Shown here: piece after piece, positions 1-5,377 of the stretch
Position numbering within the stretch: the stretch's first letter is position 1
Layout of the letters: every line of letters begins with the position of its first letter
From: Mariprofundus sp.
Lineage (GTDB): Bacteria; Pseudomonadota; Zetaproteobacteria; Mariprofundales; Mariprofundaceae
Length of the DNA: 6,833 bases
Direction: 5' to 3'
Assembly: GCA_015485035.1 (NCBI GenBank)
Contig: WFUI01000084.1
Location: forward strand, 1-6,833
Made by a program: the position numbers and the translations under genes
Notes under the pieces: model-generated
What the model was told of the DNA's origin: nothing
The model's database searches: none
Seen by the model: the letters and a program-made list of their open reading frames with translations, nothing else

Positions 1-418
1 GTTCATAAGGCGTTAAATAACTGCTGTCCAGAATCAGATCCGCCATGGATCGAATCGGCATCAGACTTTCTCGTTCCTGCCGGATAGATGCCATCAGATC
101 ATGACTGTCAGGCAATGGGTGGCGACGTCTGACCGTGGAAAAGCGGCGCTGCAACACGTCATCTTCTGCCTCAATAAACAGTAACTGCCAATCATCCGGC
201 ATGCACACATCCTCGATAGCCGCTCTGATGGCTTTGGCCGTAAAACCACAGCGTGCATCCAGGCAGACTGCAGCCGGTTGTCTGCGCCCCCGCATACTGG
301 CTGCCCAGTCCTGCAGCATTTCCAGTGGCAGATTATCCGTGCAGAAAAAACCTGCATCTTCCAGTGCATGCAATACAGTGCTTTTACCCGCTCCGGACAG
401 GCCGCTGATTAATAACAT
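1..418 (-). CDS. rapZ: RapZ P-loop RNase adapter protein, N-terminal part, cut by window edge
   Basis: The first 139 residues are visible; the C-terminal half lies beyond base 1. The Walker A motif GLSGAGKS is at residues 6-13, the family signature DNLP at 28-31, a basic RRFSTVRRRHPL block at 91-102, and an LDSS segment near 130-133 matches the family's IDTS motif. RapZ (formerly YvcJ/YhbJ) binds nucleotides. In enterobacteria it presents the GlmZ sRNA to RNase E and so controls glucosamine-6-phosphate synthase; that role is family knowledge and is not shown here. The ATG at 416-418 is chosen because an in-frame TAA lies 18 bases upstream and the Walker A motif begins six residues in, as usual for the family. 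A weak GGAAAA ribosome site precedes it. The gene starts 42 nt after hprK stops, so the two are probably co-transcribed. Confidence 0.95.
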   Translation of the reverse strand, partial: MLLISGLSGAGKSTVLHALEDAGFFCTDNLPLEMLQDWAASMRGRRQPAAVCLDARCGFTAKAIRAAIEDVCMPDDWQLLFIEAEDDVLQRRFSTVRRRHPLPDSHDLMASIRQERESLMPIRSMADLILDSSYLTPYE

Positions 419-460
419 TGCGATTTTTCCGGCATGTTAACACGCATGGTTTGTTTCATG
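419..460. other. hprK-rapZ spacer with repeated CATGTTAA
   Basis: This 42-nt gap holds no terminator. The octamer CATGTTAA occurs at 433-440 and again at 457-464, the second copy overlapping the hprK stop codon, with a GTTAAC palindrome in the first copy. It may be chance, and no function is claimed. Confidence 0.4.
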
Positions 461-1405
461 TTAATGCCCCTGCTCTATTCTGTTCTGCAGTGATTGCACA
501 AAATCCTCGCCACTGTGAATGCCGCGCTGTTTCAATAGCTGGTTACGGGTTGCCACTTCAATCAGAACCGCCAGTGAGCGGCCGGAACGAATGGGGATCG
601 GTATGCGCGGGATCGGCACATCCAGAATACCGATCTCGCTATTCTCGCCCAGCACCCTGTCTTCCGGAGCAACCTGATCCCAGGGCACCAGCTCCACCAT
701 CAGACTCAGCCGCTTGGTGTCGGTAATCGCTGCAGCACCATACAAATCACGAATATTCAATATACCCAGCCCGCGAATTTCCATATGATAACGCAACGCA
801 TCCGGGCTGCGGCCGACTGCGACCTTCGGGCTTTCACGGGAAAATTCGACCATATCATCGGCAATCAGGCGATGGCCGCGTGAAATCAGCTCCAGTCCGA
901 TTTCACTTTTGCCGATACCGCTGGCACCGGTGATCAGCACACCAAGACCGAAAATATCCATATATACACCATGCTGATAGAGCACCGGGGCCAGCCGATG
1001 CGACAGAAAGAGCAACATATTTGTCATAAATGTCGAAGACGGGTAGTCGGATATCATCAGGGGCGTATCGGTGCGTCTGGCTGCGTCAAGAATGAAATCA
1101 GGCGGCTGCTGCCCCCGGGTAATGACCACACCGGCAAGACGAAGATCAAAGACAGCATCGATAGCCTGCTTCTGCTCTTCGGGCGTTCGTGTAGCCAGAT
1201 AGCTCATTTCGGTCTGTCCGATCACCTGCAGGCGATAATCACTCAGATGCTCAATATAGCCGGCAAATGCCAGGGATGGTTTTTGCATACGTGGATGATC
1301 AATATAACGATCAAGCCCCTTTTCTCCTGCCACCAGACGTATTTTAGCCGCTTTTCCCTGCTCGCTTAACAGTTCACGGATCGTGATGCGGCGTGACTGA
1401 TGCAT
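461..1405 (-). CDS. hprK: HPr kinase/phosphorylase
   Basis: The 314-aa product has the full two-domain HprK layout. The N-terminal domain (about 1-130) is followed by the kinase domain: HGVYMDIFGLGVLI at 145-158, with the His145 position used in catalysis in the family; Walker A GASGIGKS at 160-167; the acidic pair in LIADD at 183-184; and the family signature MEIRGLGILNI at 208-218. The enzyme phosphorylates and dephosphorylates a serine of HPr-type PTS phosphocarriers in the cytoplasm. The length matches the family (about 310-320 aa). The ATG at 1403-1405 gives the expected N-terminus (RRITIRELL). The ribosome site is unusual: the only candidate, GGGCAGG at 1417-1411, lies inside the 3' arm of a 16-bp long-range stem that ends one base before the start codon. 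HprK next to ptsN and rapZ is seen in several proteobacterial groups but not in Escherichia coli. Confidence 0.97.
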   Translation of the reverse strand: MHQSRRITIRELLSEQGKAAKIRLVAGEKGLDRYIDHPRMQKPSLAFAGYIEHLSDYRLQVIGQTEMSYLATRTPEEQKQAIDAVFDLRLAGVVITRGQQPPDFILDAARRTDTPLMISDYPSSTFMTNMLLFLSHRLAPVLYQHGVYMDIFGLGVLITGASGIGKSEIGLELISRGHRLIADDMVEFSRESPKVAVGRSPDALRYHMEIRGLGILNIRDLYGAAAITDTKRLSLMVELVPWDQVAPEDRVLGENSEIGILDVPIPRIPIPIRSGRSLAVLIEVATRNQLLKQRGIHSGEDFVQSLQNRIEQGH

Positions 1406-1406
1406 C

Positions 1407-1720
1407 AGGGCCTGCCCACATGAATTCCGGCTGTAGCGATATAACCGTTTTTATTACCCTGCAAGCCATTTCGGGCAAAGTGTGCTGAATACACAGCAGA
1501 AAATAACGCCGCAGGCGTGTGTTGTGGTATATTCCGCACGGCTGTGAGCAAAGGAAAAATCTGTGGCACACTCCTGCCCGGTTCAAAACAACCGGAGCCA
1601 TTCAGCCTTGTTTGTCGTTCATGCGGATCAACCAAACTGTACTCCTCGCGCCCTGGTTGGCCTCGGTTTTCCAAAAAACCGGAACAGCGCGCTTCAACCA
1701 GACACATGCGGGCAGGCCCT
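1407..1720 (-). promoter_or_regulatory. 314-nt intergenic domain closed by a 16-bp stem at the hprK start
   Basis: The arms are 1407-1422 and 1705-1720: an 11-bp perfect inverted repeat (AGGGCCTGCCC and its complement), one non-matching position (1418/1709), then four more pairs (CATG). Read as the ptsN-hprK message, the odd position is a G-U pair, so the stem is unbroken in RNA; on the other strand it would be A-C. The domain begins 8 nt after the ptsN stop and ends 1 nt before the hprK ATG, covering the only candidate ribosome site. Internal hairpins seen: 1653-1659 with 1695-1701 (7 bp) enclosing 1664-1670/1675-1681 (7 bp, 4-nt loop); 1610-1637 (8 bp with a 2-nt bulge); 1578-1583/1590-1595 (6 bp); 1506-1510/1514-1518; and 1483-1487/1494-1498. 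It could be an RNA control element of hprK or a small transposable element (MITE) with terminal inverted repeats. I see no target-site duplication. Confidence 0.6.
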
Positions 1721-1728
1721 AACCCGGA

Positions 1729-2166
1729 TTATTCATGAATCCTGCTGGCAAACAACGTCGCCACGGCTTCGGCACTGTCCGCCTCCATAATCTGTTGCCG
1801 GAAGCTTTCCTGCTGCAAATTCCTGGCCAGCTGTGCCAGCAGCTCCAGATGCTGACGATCATCGGAATCCGGCACCAGTAACAGCACCACAATATGCACT
1901 GGGTTGCCGTCAATGGCTTCAAAATCCACGCCGCCGATATGCGTTGCCAATGCCAGCACCGGCGCGGTCAGATCAGGCATACGGCCATGCGGTATGGCTA
2001 CCCCGTGGCCAATGCCTGTACTGCCCAGCTGCTCACGGGCCATCACCACTTCCATGACCGTATCAGGATCAATTGAGGTCAGAACATGCGCCAGTTCTGT
2101 GATCAGGGCCCGCTTGCTATGGGCCTGTGAATCAAGCCGAATATGGTCAGGAGTTAACAATGGCAT
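1729..2166 (-). CDS. ptsN: Nitrogen-PTS EIIA component (PtsN, EIIA-Ntr)
   Basis: The 145-aa product is a single PTS EIIA type-2 domain. The phosphorylated histidine is His60 in GIGHGVAIPHG (residues 51-61), equivalent to His73 of E. coli PtsN; His54 is the conserved second histidine of the site. A typical hydrophobic core strand follows (HIVVLLLVP). PtsN receives phosphate from NPr and acts as a regulatory output, in characterised species on potassium transport, nitrogen and stress control. The ATG at 2164-2166 is preferred because AGGA lies 9 nt upstream and the family starts close to this point. A TTG at 2202 would add 12 residues and overlap hpf. The gene starts 16 nt after the hpf stop, so it is in one operon with hpf. 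No convincing terminator separates it from hprK. Confidence 0.95.
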   Translation of the reverse strand: MPLLTPDHIRLDSQAHSKRALITELAHVLTSIDPDTVMEVVMAREQLGSTGIGHGVAIPHGRMPDLTAPVLALATHIGGVDFEAIDGNPVHIVVLLLVPDSDDRQHLELLAQLARNLQQESFRQQIMEADSAEAVATLFASRIHE

Positions 2167-2182
2167 CGGAATCCGTCCTGAA

Positions 2183-2746
2183 TCAAGCGGTTTCAGGCTC
2201 AATCCAGCTTAACGCACCATCAGGCCGACGGTACACTGCATTGAGTTGGTCGGACTGGTCGTTGGTAAAAAACAGCAGATCACGGCCTCCGAGCTCCAGT
2301 TGCATAACAGCCTCATCGACACTCATCGGTTTGGCATCTATCTGTTCATGACGCAGTGTCTCAGGCTGATAATCCTCACTCAACTCTTCGCGATCATTGG
2401 CCAGATCCAGCACTTTATGCGACACCTTGATTTCCCGTGACTGTTGCTGCGCCACATTACGATGCCGGCGTAATTTTGCGCGATAACGTTTGAGTTGGCG
2501 GTTCAGCTTGTCGACCACACCATCAATGGATGCATACATATCCTCTGTCTCATGGCGGCCATGAATATTGATGCCATTGGCCTGCATGCTCACCTCACAG
2601 CGTTGCCGGAACTTTTCCACCGAAAGCACCACGTGTACATCCACGACATGGTCAAACGAATGTTTGAGATGTTGCAGCTTGTCACTGACATACGCTTTCA
2701 AAGGGGGGGTAAGTTCGACATGACGTCCTGTGATGGATACTTGCAT
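2183..2746 (-). CDS. hpf: Ribosome hibernation promoting factor, long form
   Basis: The 187-aa product has the N-terminal ribosome-binding S30AE domain (about 1-100; note the MYASIDGVVDKLNRQLKRYR helix near 70-89) and a C-terminal dimerisation domain (about 137-184, with KPMSVDEAVMQLEL at 139-152 and NAVYRRPDG at 169-177). Long HPFs can dimerise 70S ribosomes into 100S particles without RMF; enteric HPF is short and lacks the second domain. The ATG at 2744-2746 has a strong GGAGG seven bases upstream and starts the standard MQVSITGRHVELT. The open frame runs further upstream to 2932, but that part crosses the hairpin region and looks non-coding. A run of seven C (plus strand G, 2703-2709) encodes Thr13-Pro14-Pro15. 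The gene lies between rpoN and ptsN, as is common in proteobacteria. Confidence 0.95.
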   Translation of the reverse strand: MQVSITGRHVELTPPLKAYVSDKLQHLKHSFDHVVDVHVVLSVEKFRQRCEVSMQANGINIHGRHETEDMYASIDGVVDKLNRQLKRYRAKLRRHRNVAQQQSREIKVSHKVLDLANDREELSEDYQPETLRHEQIDAKPMSVDEAVMQLELGGRDLLFFTNDQSDQLNAVYRRPDGALSWIEPETA

Positions 2747-2764
2747 AGTTGTTCCTCCGTTTTT
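2747..2764 (-). promoter_or_regulatory. hpf ribosome binding site
   Basis: Reading leftward, ACGGAGGAACAACT immediately precedes the hpf ATG. GGAGG is a near-perfect Shine-Dalgarno at optimal spacing and decides the start against the longer open frame. An A-rich stretch (AAAAAA) lies just upstream, leaving the site unstructured next to the first hairpin at 2772. Confidence 0.85.
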
Positions 2765-2771
2765 TAGTTGA

Positions 2772-2982
2772 GGGAATACTGATTCACCCAGTGTTCCCGA
2801 ACAGCCCGGGAGGGGCTGCCAAATCAGGCCCTTGCATAGGCACCTGATTTGCGGGAAAAGAGAAAATGAAGCACATCTCTTTTCCTGCACTGATTCATTG
2901 TCATCCCGACAAAGATCAGTCCGTTCAGGCAAAAACGTCGTTTTGCCTTTGCTTACAAAATCAATGGGTTACACCATTGATT
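2772..2982. other. Chain of seven adjacent hairpins between rpoN and hpf; candidate structured RNA
   Basis: Seven inverted repeats follow each other almost without gaps: H1 2772-2781/2789-2798 (10 pairs, 7-nt loop); H2 2802-2807/2813-2818 (6); H3 2820-2828/2843-2851 (9); H4 2851-2863/2876-2888 (13 pairs including one wobble, 12-nt loop); H5 2889-2894/2915-2920 enclosing 2898-2902/2908-2912 (11 pairs, small internal loop); H6 2927-2934/2941-2948 (8); H7 2959-2967/2974-2982 (9). H3, H4 and H5 directly abut, sharing one base at 2851. About 130 of 211 bases are in stems. The imperfect pairs in H1 (2777/2793) and H4 (2853/2886) are U-G or G-U on the plus strand but A-C on the minus strand, which hints at a plus-strand RNA. 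The alternative is the long 5' leader of hpf on the minus strand. No family is recognised and no clear U-tract terminator is seen. Confidence 0.65.
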
Positions 2983-2996
2983 CTGCATTGATTCTG
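2975..2996. repeat. 11-bp perfect tandem duplication
   Basis: CATTGATTCTG occurs twice head to tail (2975-2985 and 2986-2996). The first copy overlaps the right arm of hairpin H7. It lies 49 bp past the rpoN stop in the minus-strand sense. A recent small duplication is the simplest reading. Confidence 0.85.
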
Positions 2997-3044
2997 GCCG
3001 GCCGTCCATGGCCTGCGCGGAAGCACTGACACATCAGCGCCTCC

Positions 3045-4448
3045 CTAGCATGATGCTGCGGCCCGCCGCCGCTGACTGCCCGAAGGCAAGCCCATCTGTT
3101 CGCGGTATTTGGCCACTGTTCTGCGGGCAATCTCAATACCTTCCACCTGCAAACGCTCAGCAATGGTCTGATCCGAAATCGGACGCGCTGCCGGTTCGGA
3201 ATCAATCAGCGCCTTGACCCGTTGCTGCACCCGATAGACGGAAATCATGCCACCACCACGCGTCGGCAGTCCAGCTGAAAAGAATCGCCTCAGCTCAATC
3301 AACCCGATCGGTGTGTCGGCATATTTGCCGTTGGTCACTCGCGAAATCGTCGATTCATGCATGCCGACCTCTTCAGCCACATCCTGCAGCGTTAACGGCT
3401 TCAGGCCCAGTATGCCGTATTCCAGGAATGCCCGCTGACGCCGGGCCAGGCACTGAGCCACTTTCATCAATGTTTCGCTGCGCTGATCCAGCGCATGCAA
3501 CAACCATTTGGCTTCTTTCATGGCCTGCGACATAAACGCCTTGTCCCTGCCTTTCCATTCCTGATCCTGCCAGCGTTCATTCAGACGAATGCCCTGCCAT
3601 CCGGTGCCGGGAATATCTACTTCGATATCATTACCGTTGTTACGCCTGAATACAACTTCAGGCCGGATATAATAGTTGTTATCCCCATTCAGGCCGTGTC
3701 CGGGAAACGGATCAAGCCGGCGCATACGGGCTCTGACCTGTCGAATCATATCAACACTGCATGCCGCCGTGCTGGCCAGTTCTTCATCCGACTGCGTCAG
3801 AGCATCAGGAAAATGTAGCAACAACCGGATCGCCCAGGCATCGACTTCCTGTTCGGCATCCAGTTGCAGCAGCAGGCATTCGGTCAGACTCCGTGCCCCG
3901 AATCCGGCCGGCTCCAGTTGCTGAATCACATCTTCCACGACATGTTTCACAGTCGCTGCATCGGTTTTAATCTGGTCGGAAATTTCAATGGCGAATTCGG
4001 CCGGAGCAATACGGAAATAACCGTCATCGTCCAGTGAATCAATCAGGATATGCGCCAGTTCCCGTTCCTGATCAGGCATGGGCTGGCGATTCACCTGCTC
4101 GTGCAGGGATTCGCTCAGGGTTAAATGTTCGGGTAAAAACTGTTCGTGATCACTGAAATCATCTGCCCGGTCAGCCCGGCTGAACGAGCTGTACATGGTT
4201 TCCCAGCCGTTATCACCGGCCTCTTTCCAGCGCTCCAGCTCGACAGCTTCCAGCGCATGATCCTGATTTGCCGGCTCGCTGGACAATACAGCATCGGGAT
4301 CCATGTCCAGCATGGGGTTGGATTCAATGGATTCTTCCAGATAACTCTCAAGCTCCATACAGTTCATGGACAGCACTTTCAGACTTTGCGTCAGCTGGGG
4401 TGTCAGCGAAAGGCGCTGTCCGAGCTTATGGGAAAGCCTGTGTTCCAT
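3045..4448 (-). CDS. rpoN: RNA polymerase sigma-54 factor
   Basis: The 467-aa product has all RpoN regions. The glutamine/leucine-rich activator-interacting region I occupies about 1-45 (LGQRLSLTPQLTQSLKVL at 9-26). An acidic linker follows (about 50-115), then the core-binding domain (about 115-290), a helix-turn-helix at about 352-371 (TLQDVAEEVGMHESTISR) and the diagnostic RpoN box ARRTVAKYRE at 441-450, which reads the -24 element. Sigma-54 directs core polymerase to -24/-12 promoters that need AAA+ activators. The length is at the short end of normal. The ATG at 4446-4448 starts MEHRLSHKLGQ; a moderate GGGG ribosome site lies about 10 bases upstream. It is separated from hpf by the 298-nt hairpin region, so hpf may also be transcribed separately. 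Upstream lies grxD instead of the lptA-lptB pair found next to rpoN in many gammaproteobacteria. Confidence 0.97.
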   Translation of the reverse strand: MEHRLSHKLGQRLSLTPQLTQSLKVLSMNCMELESYLEESIESNPMLDMDPDAVLSSEPANQDHALEAVELERWKEAGDNGWETMYSSFSRADRADDFSDHEQFLPEHLTLSESLHEQVNRQPMPDQERELAHILIDSLDDDGYFRIAPAEFAIEISDQIKTDAATVKHVVEDVIQQLEPAGFGARSLTECLLLQLDAEQEVDAWAIRLLLHFPDALTQSDEELASTAACSVDMIRQVRARMRRLDPFPGHGLNGDNNYYIRPEVVFRRNNGNDIEVDIPGTGWQGIRLNERWQDQEWKGRDKAFMSQAMKEAKWLLHALDQRSETLMKVAQCLARRQRAFLEYGILGLKPLTLQDVAEEVGMHESTISRVTNGKYADTPIGLIELRRFFSAGLPTRGGGMISVYRVQQRVKALIDSEPAARPISDQTIAERLQVEGIEIARRTVAKYREQMGLPSGSQRRRAAASC

Positions 4449-4490
4449 CAGTATATGACCCCGGGGGCGGTTTTCAGCTTATACGATTGC

Positions 4491-4554
4491 GGATGTAGAG
4501 AGTCTCCACGTGAACGAAAAAAGAAAGGGGTAAATTCGAACAGCATCTACATCC
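4491..4554 (-). promoter_or_regulatory. 9-bp inverted repeat in the rpoN leader
   Basis: GGATGTAGA (4491-4499) and its exact complement TCTACATCC (4546-4554) enclose 46 nt. In the rpoN message they would form a stem that starts at about the predicted transcript start and encloses a polypyrimidine segment. The arms are perfect but the loop is long, so this could be a protein-binding dyad, an RNA stem or chance. Confidence 0.4.
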
Positions 4555-4556
4555 TT

Positions 4557-4565
4557 ATGATAGCA
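4557..4565 (-). promoter_or_regulatory. Candidate extended -10 element for rpoN
   Basis: Leftward, TGCTATCAT matches an extended -10 (TGnTATnnT). It lies about 110 nt before the rpoN ATG, in a 176-nt gap after grxD. No good -35 hexamer sits 16-18 nt upstream, which is tolerable for extended -10 promoters. The start would fall near 4549, at the upstream arm of the 9-bp inverted repeat. The call rests on pattern alone. Confidence 0.3.
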
Positions 4566-4624
4566 AAGAATTACAGTTATTGCGGAATAAAGACAACCAC
4601 AACAATGCCGCTACACAGCCCAGT

Positions 4625-4951
4625 TTACGCTTCTTTTTTCAGCGGCGCCAGCAATTCTTTCAGTTCCCCGGATTCATGCATTTCAGACACAATATCGCAG
4701 CCGCCGACAAATTCGGACTTCACATATAATTGCGGAATTGTCGGCCAGTCCGAGTAATCCTTGATTCCCTGCCGGACTGCTTCATCGAGCAGTATATTTA
4801 CCGAGACAAAGGGAATGTCATAGCTGGCAAGTATAGCGGCGACCCGCTGTGAAAATCCGCACTGGGGAAATTCCGGTGTGCCCTTCATAAACAGCACGAC
4901 ATCATTATTTTTTACGACTTCATCAATCTGCTGTAATACAGAATCACTCAT
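4625..4951 (-). CDS. grxD: Monothiol glutaredoxin, Grx4 type (CGFS)
   Basis: The 108-aa single-domain protein carries the CGFS active site at residues 31-34, with MKGTP (22-26), WPTIPQLYV (69-77) and GGCDI (83-87), the standard glutathione- and [2Fe-2S]-binding elements of class II glutaredoxins. These proteins carry or insert iron-sulfur clusters and pair with BolA-family proteins; they are poor thiol reductases. The ATG at 4949-4951 has a strong GAGGAG six bases upstream, which is itself the last two codons of the bolA-family gene. With a 3-nt gap the two genes are almost certainly translationally coupled. The length is typical for the family (about 105-115 aa). Confidence 0.96.
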   Translation of the reverse strand: MSDSVLQQIDEVVKNNDVVLFMKGTPEFPQCGFSQRVAAILASYDIPFVSVNILLDEAVRQGIKDYSDWPTIPQLYVKSEFVGGCDIVSEMHESGELKELLAPLKKEA

Positions 4952-4954
4952 TAT

Positions 4955-5188
4955 CTACTCCTCGGGAACCGATGTTTTCAACGCCAGCGCATGGATGGCC
5001 GCTTTCATATGCTCGCCCAGCGCGGCATACACCATCTGATGCTGTGCTACTCGGGATTTGCCGGCAAAGGCAGCCGATGCCACTTCCATTTCAAAATGGT
5101 CATCGCCGGAAAACAGTCGAACCTGCACATCCGCATCAGGTATACTGCGCTGTATCATGGCAACAATATCTTCCGGTTTTGGTGTCAT
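4955..5188 (-). CDS. BolA/IbaG family protein, partner of Grx4
   Basis: The 77-aa product is a compact BolA domain. Visible features are DDHFEMEV (29-36), the FAGKSRVAQHQMVYAAL core (41-57, the helix-turn-helix-like segment with the conserved RV..H.MVY) and HALALKT (66-72). FAGKSRV and the short length place it nearer the IbaG/BolA2 branch than E. coli BolA, so no symbol is fixed. BolA proteins bridge [2Fe-2S] clusters with CGFS glutaredoxins, and the adjacency to grxD supports that pairing. The ATG at 5186-5188 follows AAAGGAG with five bases between. An open frame continues upstream through the tRNA to 5308, but this is read-through of RNA sequence. The gene starts 35 nt after the tRNA 3' end. 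Confidence 0.9.
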   Translation of the reverse strand: MTPKPEDIVAMIQRSIPDADVQVRLFSGDDHFEMEVASAAFAGKSRVAQHQMVYAALGEHMKAAIHALALKTSVPEE

Positions 5189-5223
5189 CGACACTCCTTT
5201 TATCACGCCTGTTGTATTAGAAA

Positions 5224-5300
5224 TGGTGGGCTCACCAGGACTCGAACCTGGAACCAACCGGTTATGAGCCGGTAGCGCTAACCAATTGCGCCATGAGCCC
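5224..5300 (-). tRNA. tRNA with CAU anticodon, probably tRNA-Ile2 (lysidine type), else elongator tRNA-Met
   Basis: The 77-nt cloverleaf is complete: acceptor stem GGGCTCA/TGAGCCC (7 bp), D-stem GCGC/GCGC, anticodon stem ACCGG/CCGGT with loop CTCATAA (anticodon CAT at 5264-5266), 5-nt variable region TGGTT, T-stem CCAGG/CCTGG with loop TTCGAGT, discriminator A and an encoded CCA. It is not an initiator: position 1 is paired with 72, and the three consecutive G-C pairs of the initiator anticodon stem are absent. C4-G69 and the TTGG variable region resemble the AUA-reading tRNA-Ile2 modified by TilS, but elongator tRNA-Met cannot be excluded by eye. No terminator is visible between it and the bolA-family gene. 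Confidence 0.93.
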
Positions 5301-5377
5301 CGTTTCATTTTTTCCGAGGCGGCACACTACGCAGCGCTTGGTGGCGTGGCAATCGCACAACGCGTACGATTGCCGCC
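5301..5377. other. Divergent spacer between tRNA and helicase
   Basis: This 77-nt gap must carry the promoters of both the leftward tRNA unit and the rightward helicase. I see no convincing -35/-10 pair for either. Next to the tRNA is a run of A in the leftward sense (AAAAAATG). The right third is a hairpin adjoining the helicase start. Confidence 0.5.
5346..5376 (+). promoter_or_regulatory. Hairpin ending one base before the helicase start codon
   Basis: GGCAATCG (5348-5355) and CGATTGCC (5367-5374) pair perfectly. Two further pairs outside (5347/5375, U-G in the plus-strand RNA, and 5346/5376, G-C) make a 10-pair stem with an 11-nt loop. It ends one base before the ATG at 5378. No Shine-Dalgarno is visible, so the stem occupies the whole ribosome entry area. 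A regulatory stem is inferred. Confidence 0.5.

Noticed and set aside
1499..1518. Small hairpin (ACGCC-TGC-GGCGT) followed by TATTTTC in the leftward sense, a possible ptsN terminator.
   Set aside because: Only 5 bp with a weak, interrupted T tract, and over 200 nt after ptsN; it is better treated as part of the larger domain.
1564..1579. A sigma-54-like TGGCAC...TGC site on the plus strand.
   Set aside because: The GG-to-GC spacing is one base short of the required 10 and no rightward gene follows.
1405..1707. A 100-codon minus-strand open frame ending TGATG over the hprK start, suggestive of a coupled small gene.
   Set aside because: The product is cysteine/glycine-rich with no recognisable family, there is no good ribosome site, several other frames are open here too, and the interval is explained by inverted-repeat structure.
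1407..1720. Known large RNAs (RNase P RNA, tmRNA, 6S RNA, SRP RNA) as an explanation for the structured gap.
   Set aside because: None of their hallmark conserved sequences, such as the SRP GGAAGGAAGCAGCC loop region or the tmRNA tRNA-like end, is present.
2747..2932. N-terminal extension of HPF by 62 residues.
   Set aside because: It crosses the hairpin chain, has no family similarity, and the strong GGAGG plus the canonical MQVSITGRHVELT start fix the ATG at 2746.
5189..5308. N-terminal extension of the BolA-family protein.
   Set aside because: It would be translated from the tRNA itself; a good ribosome site precedes the ATG at 5188.
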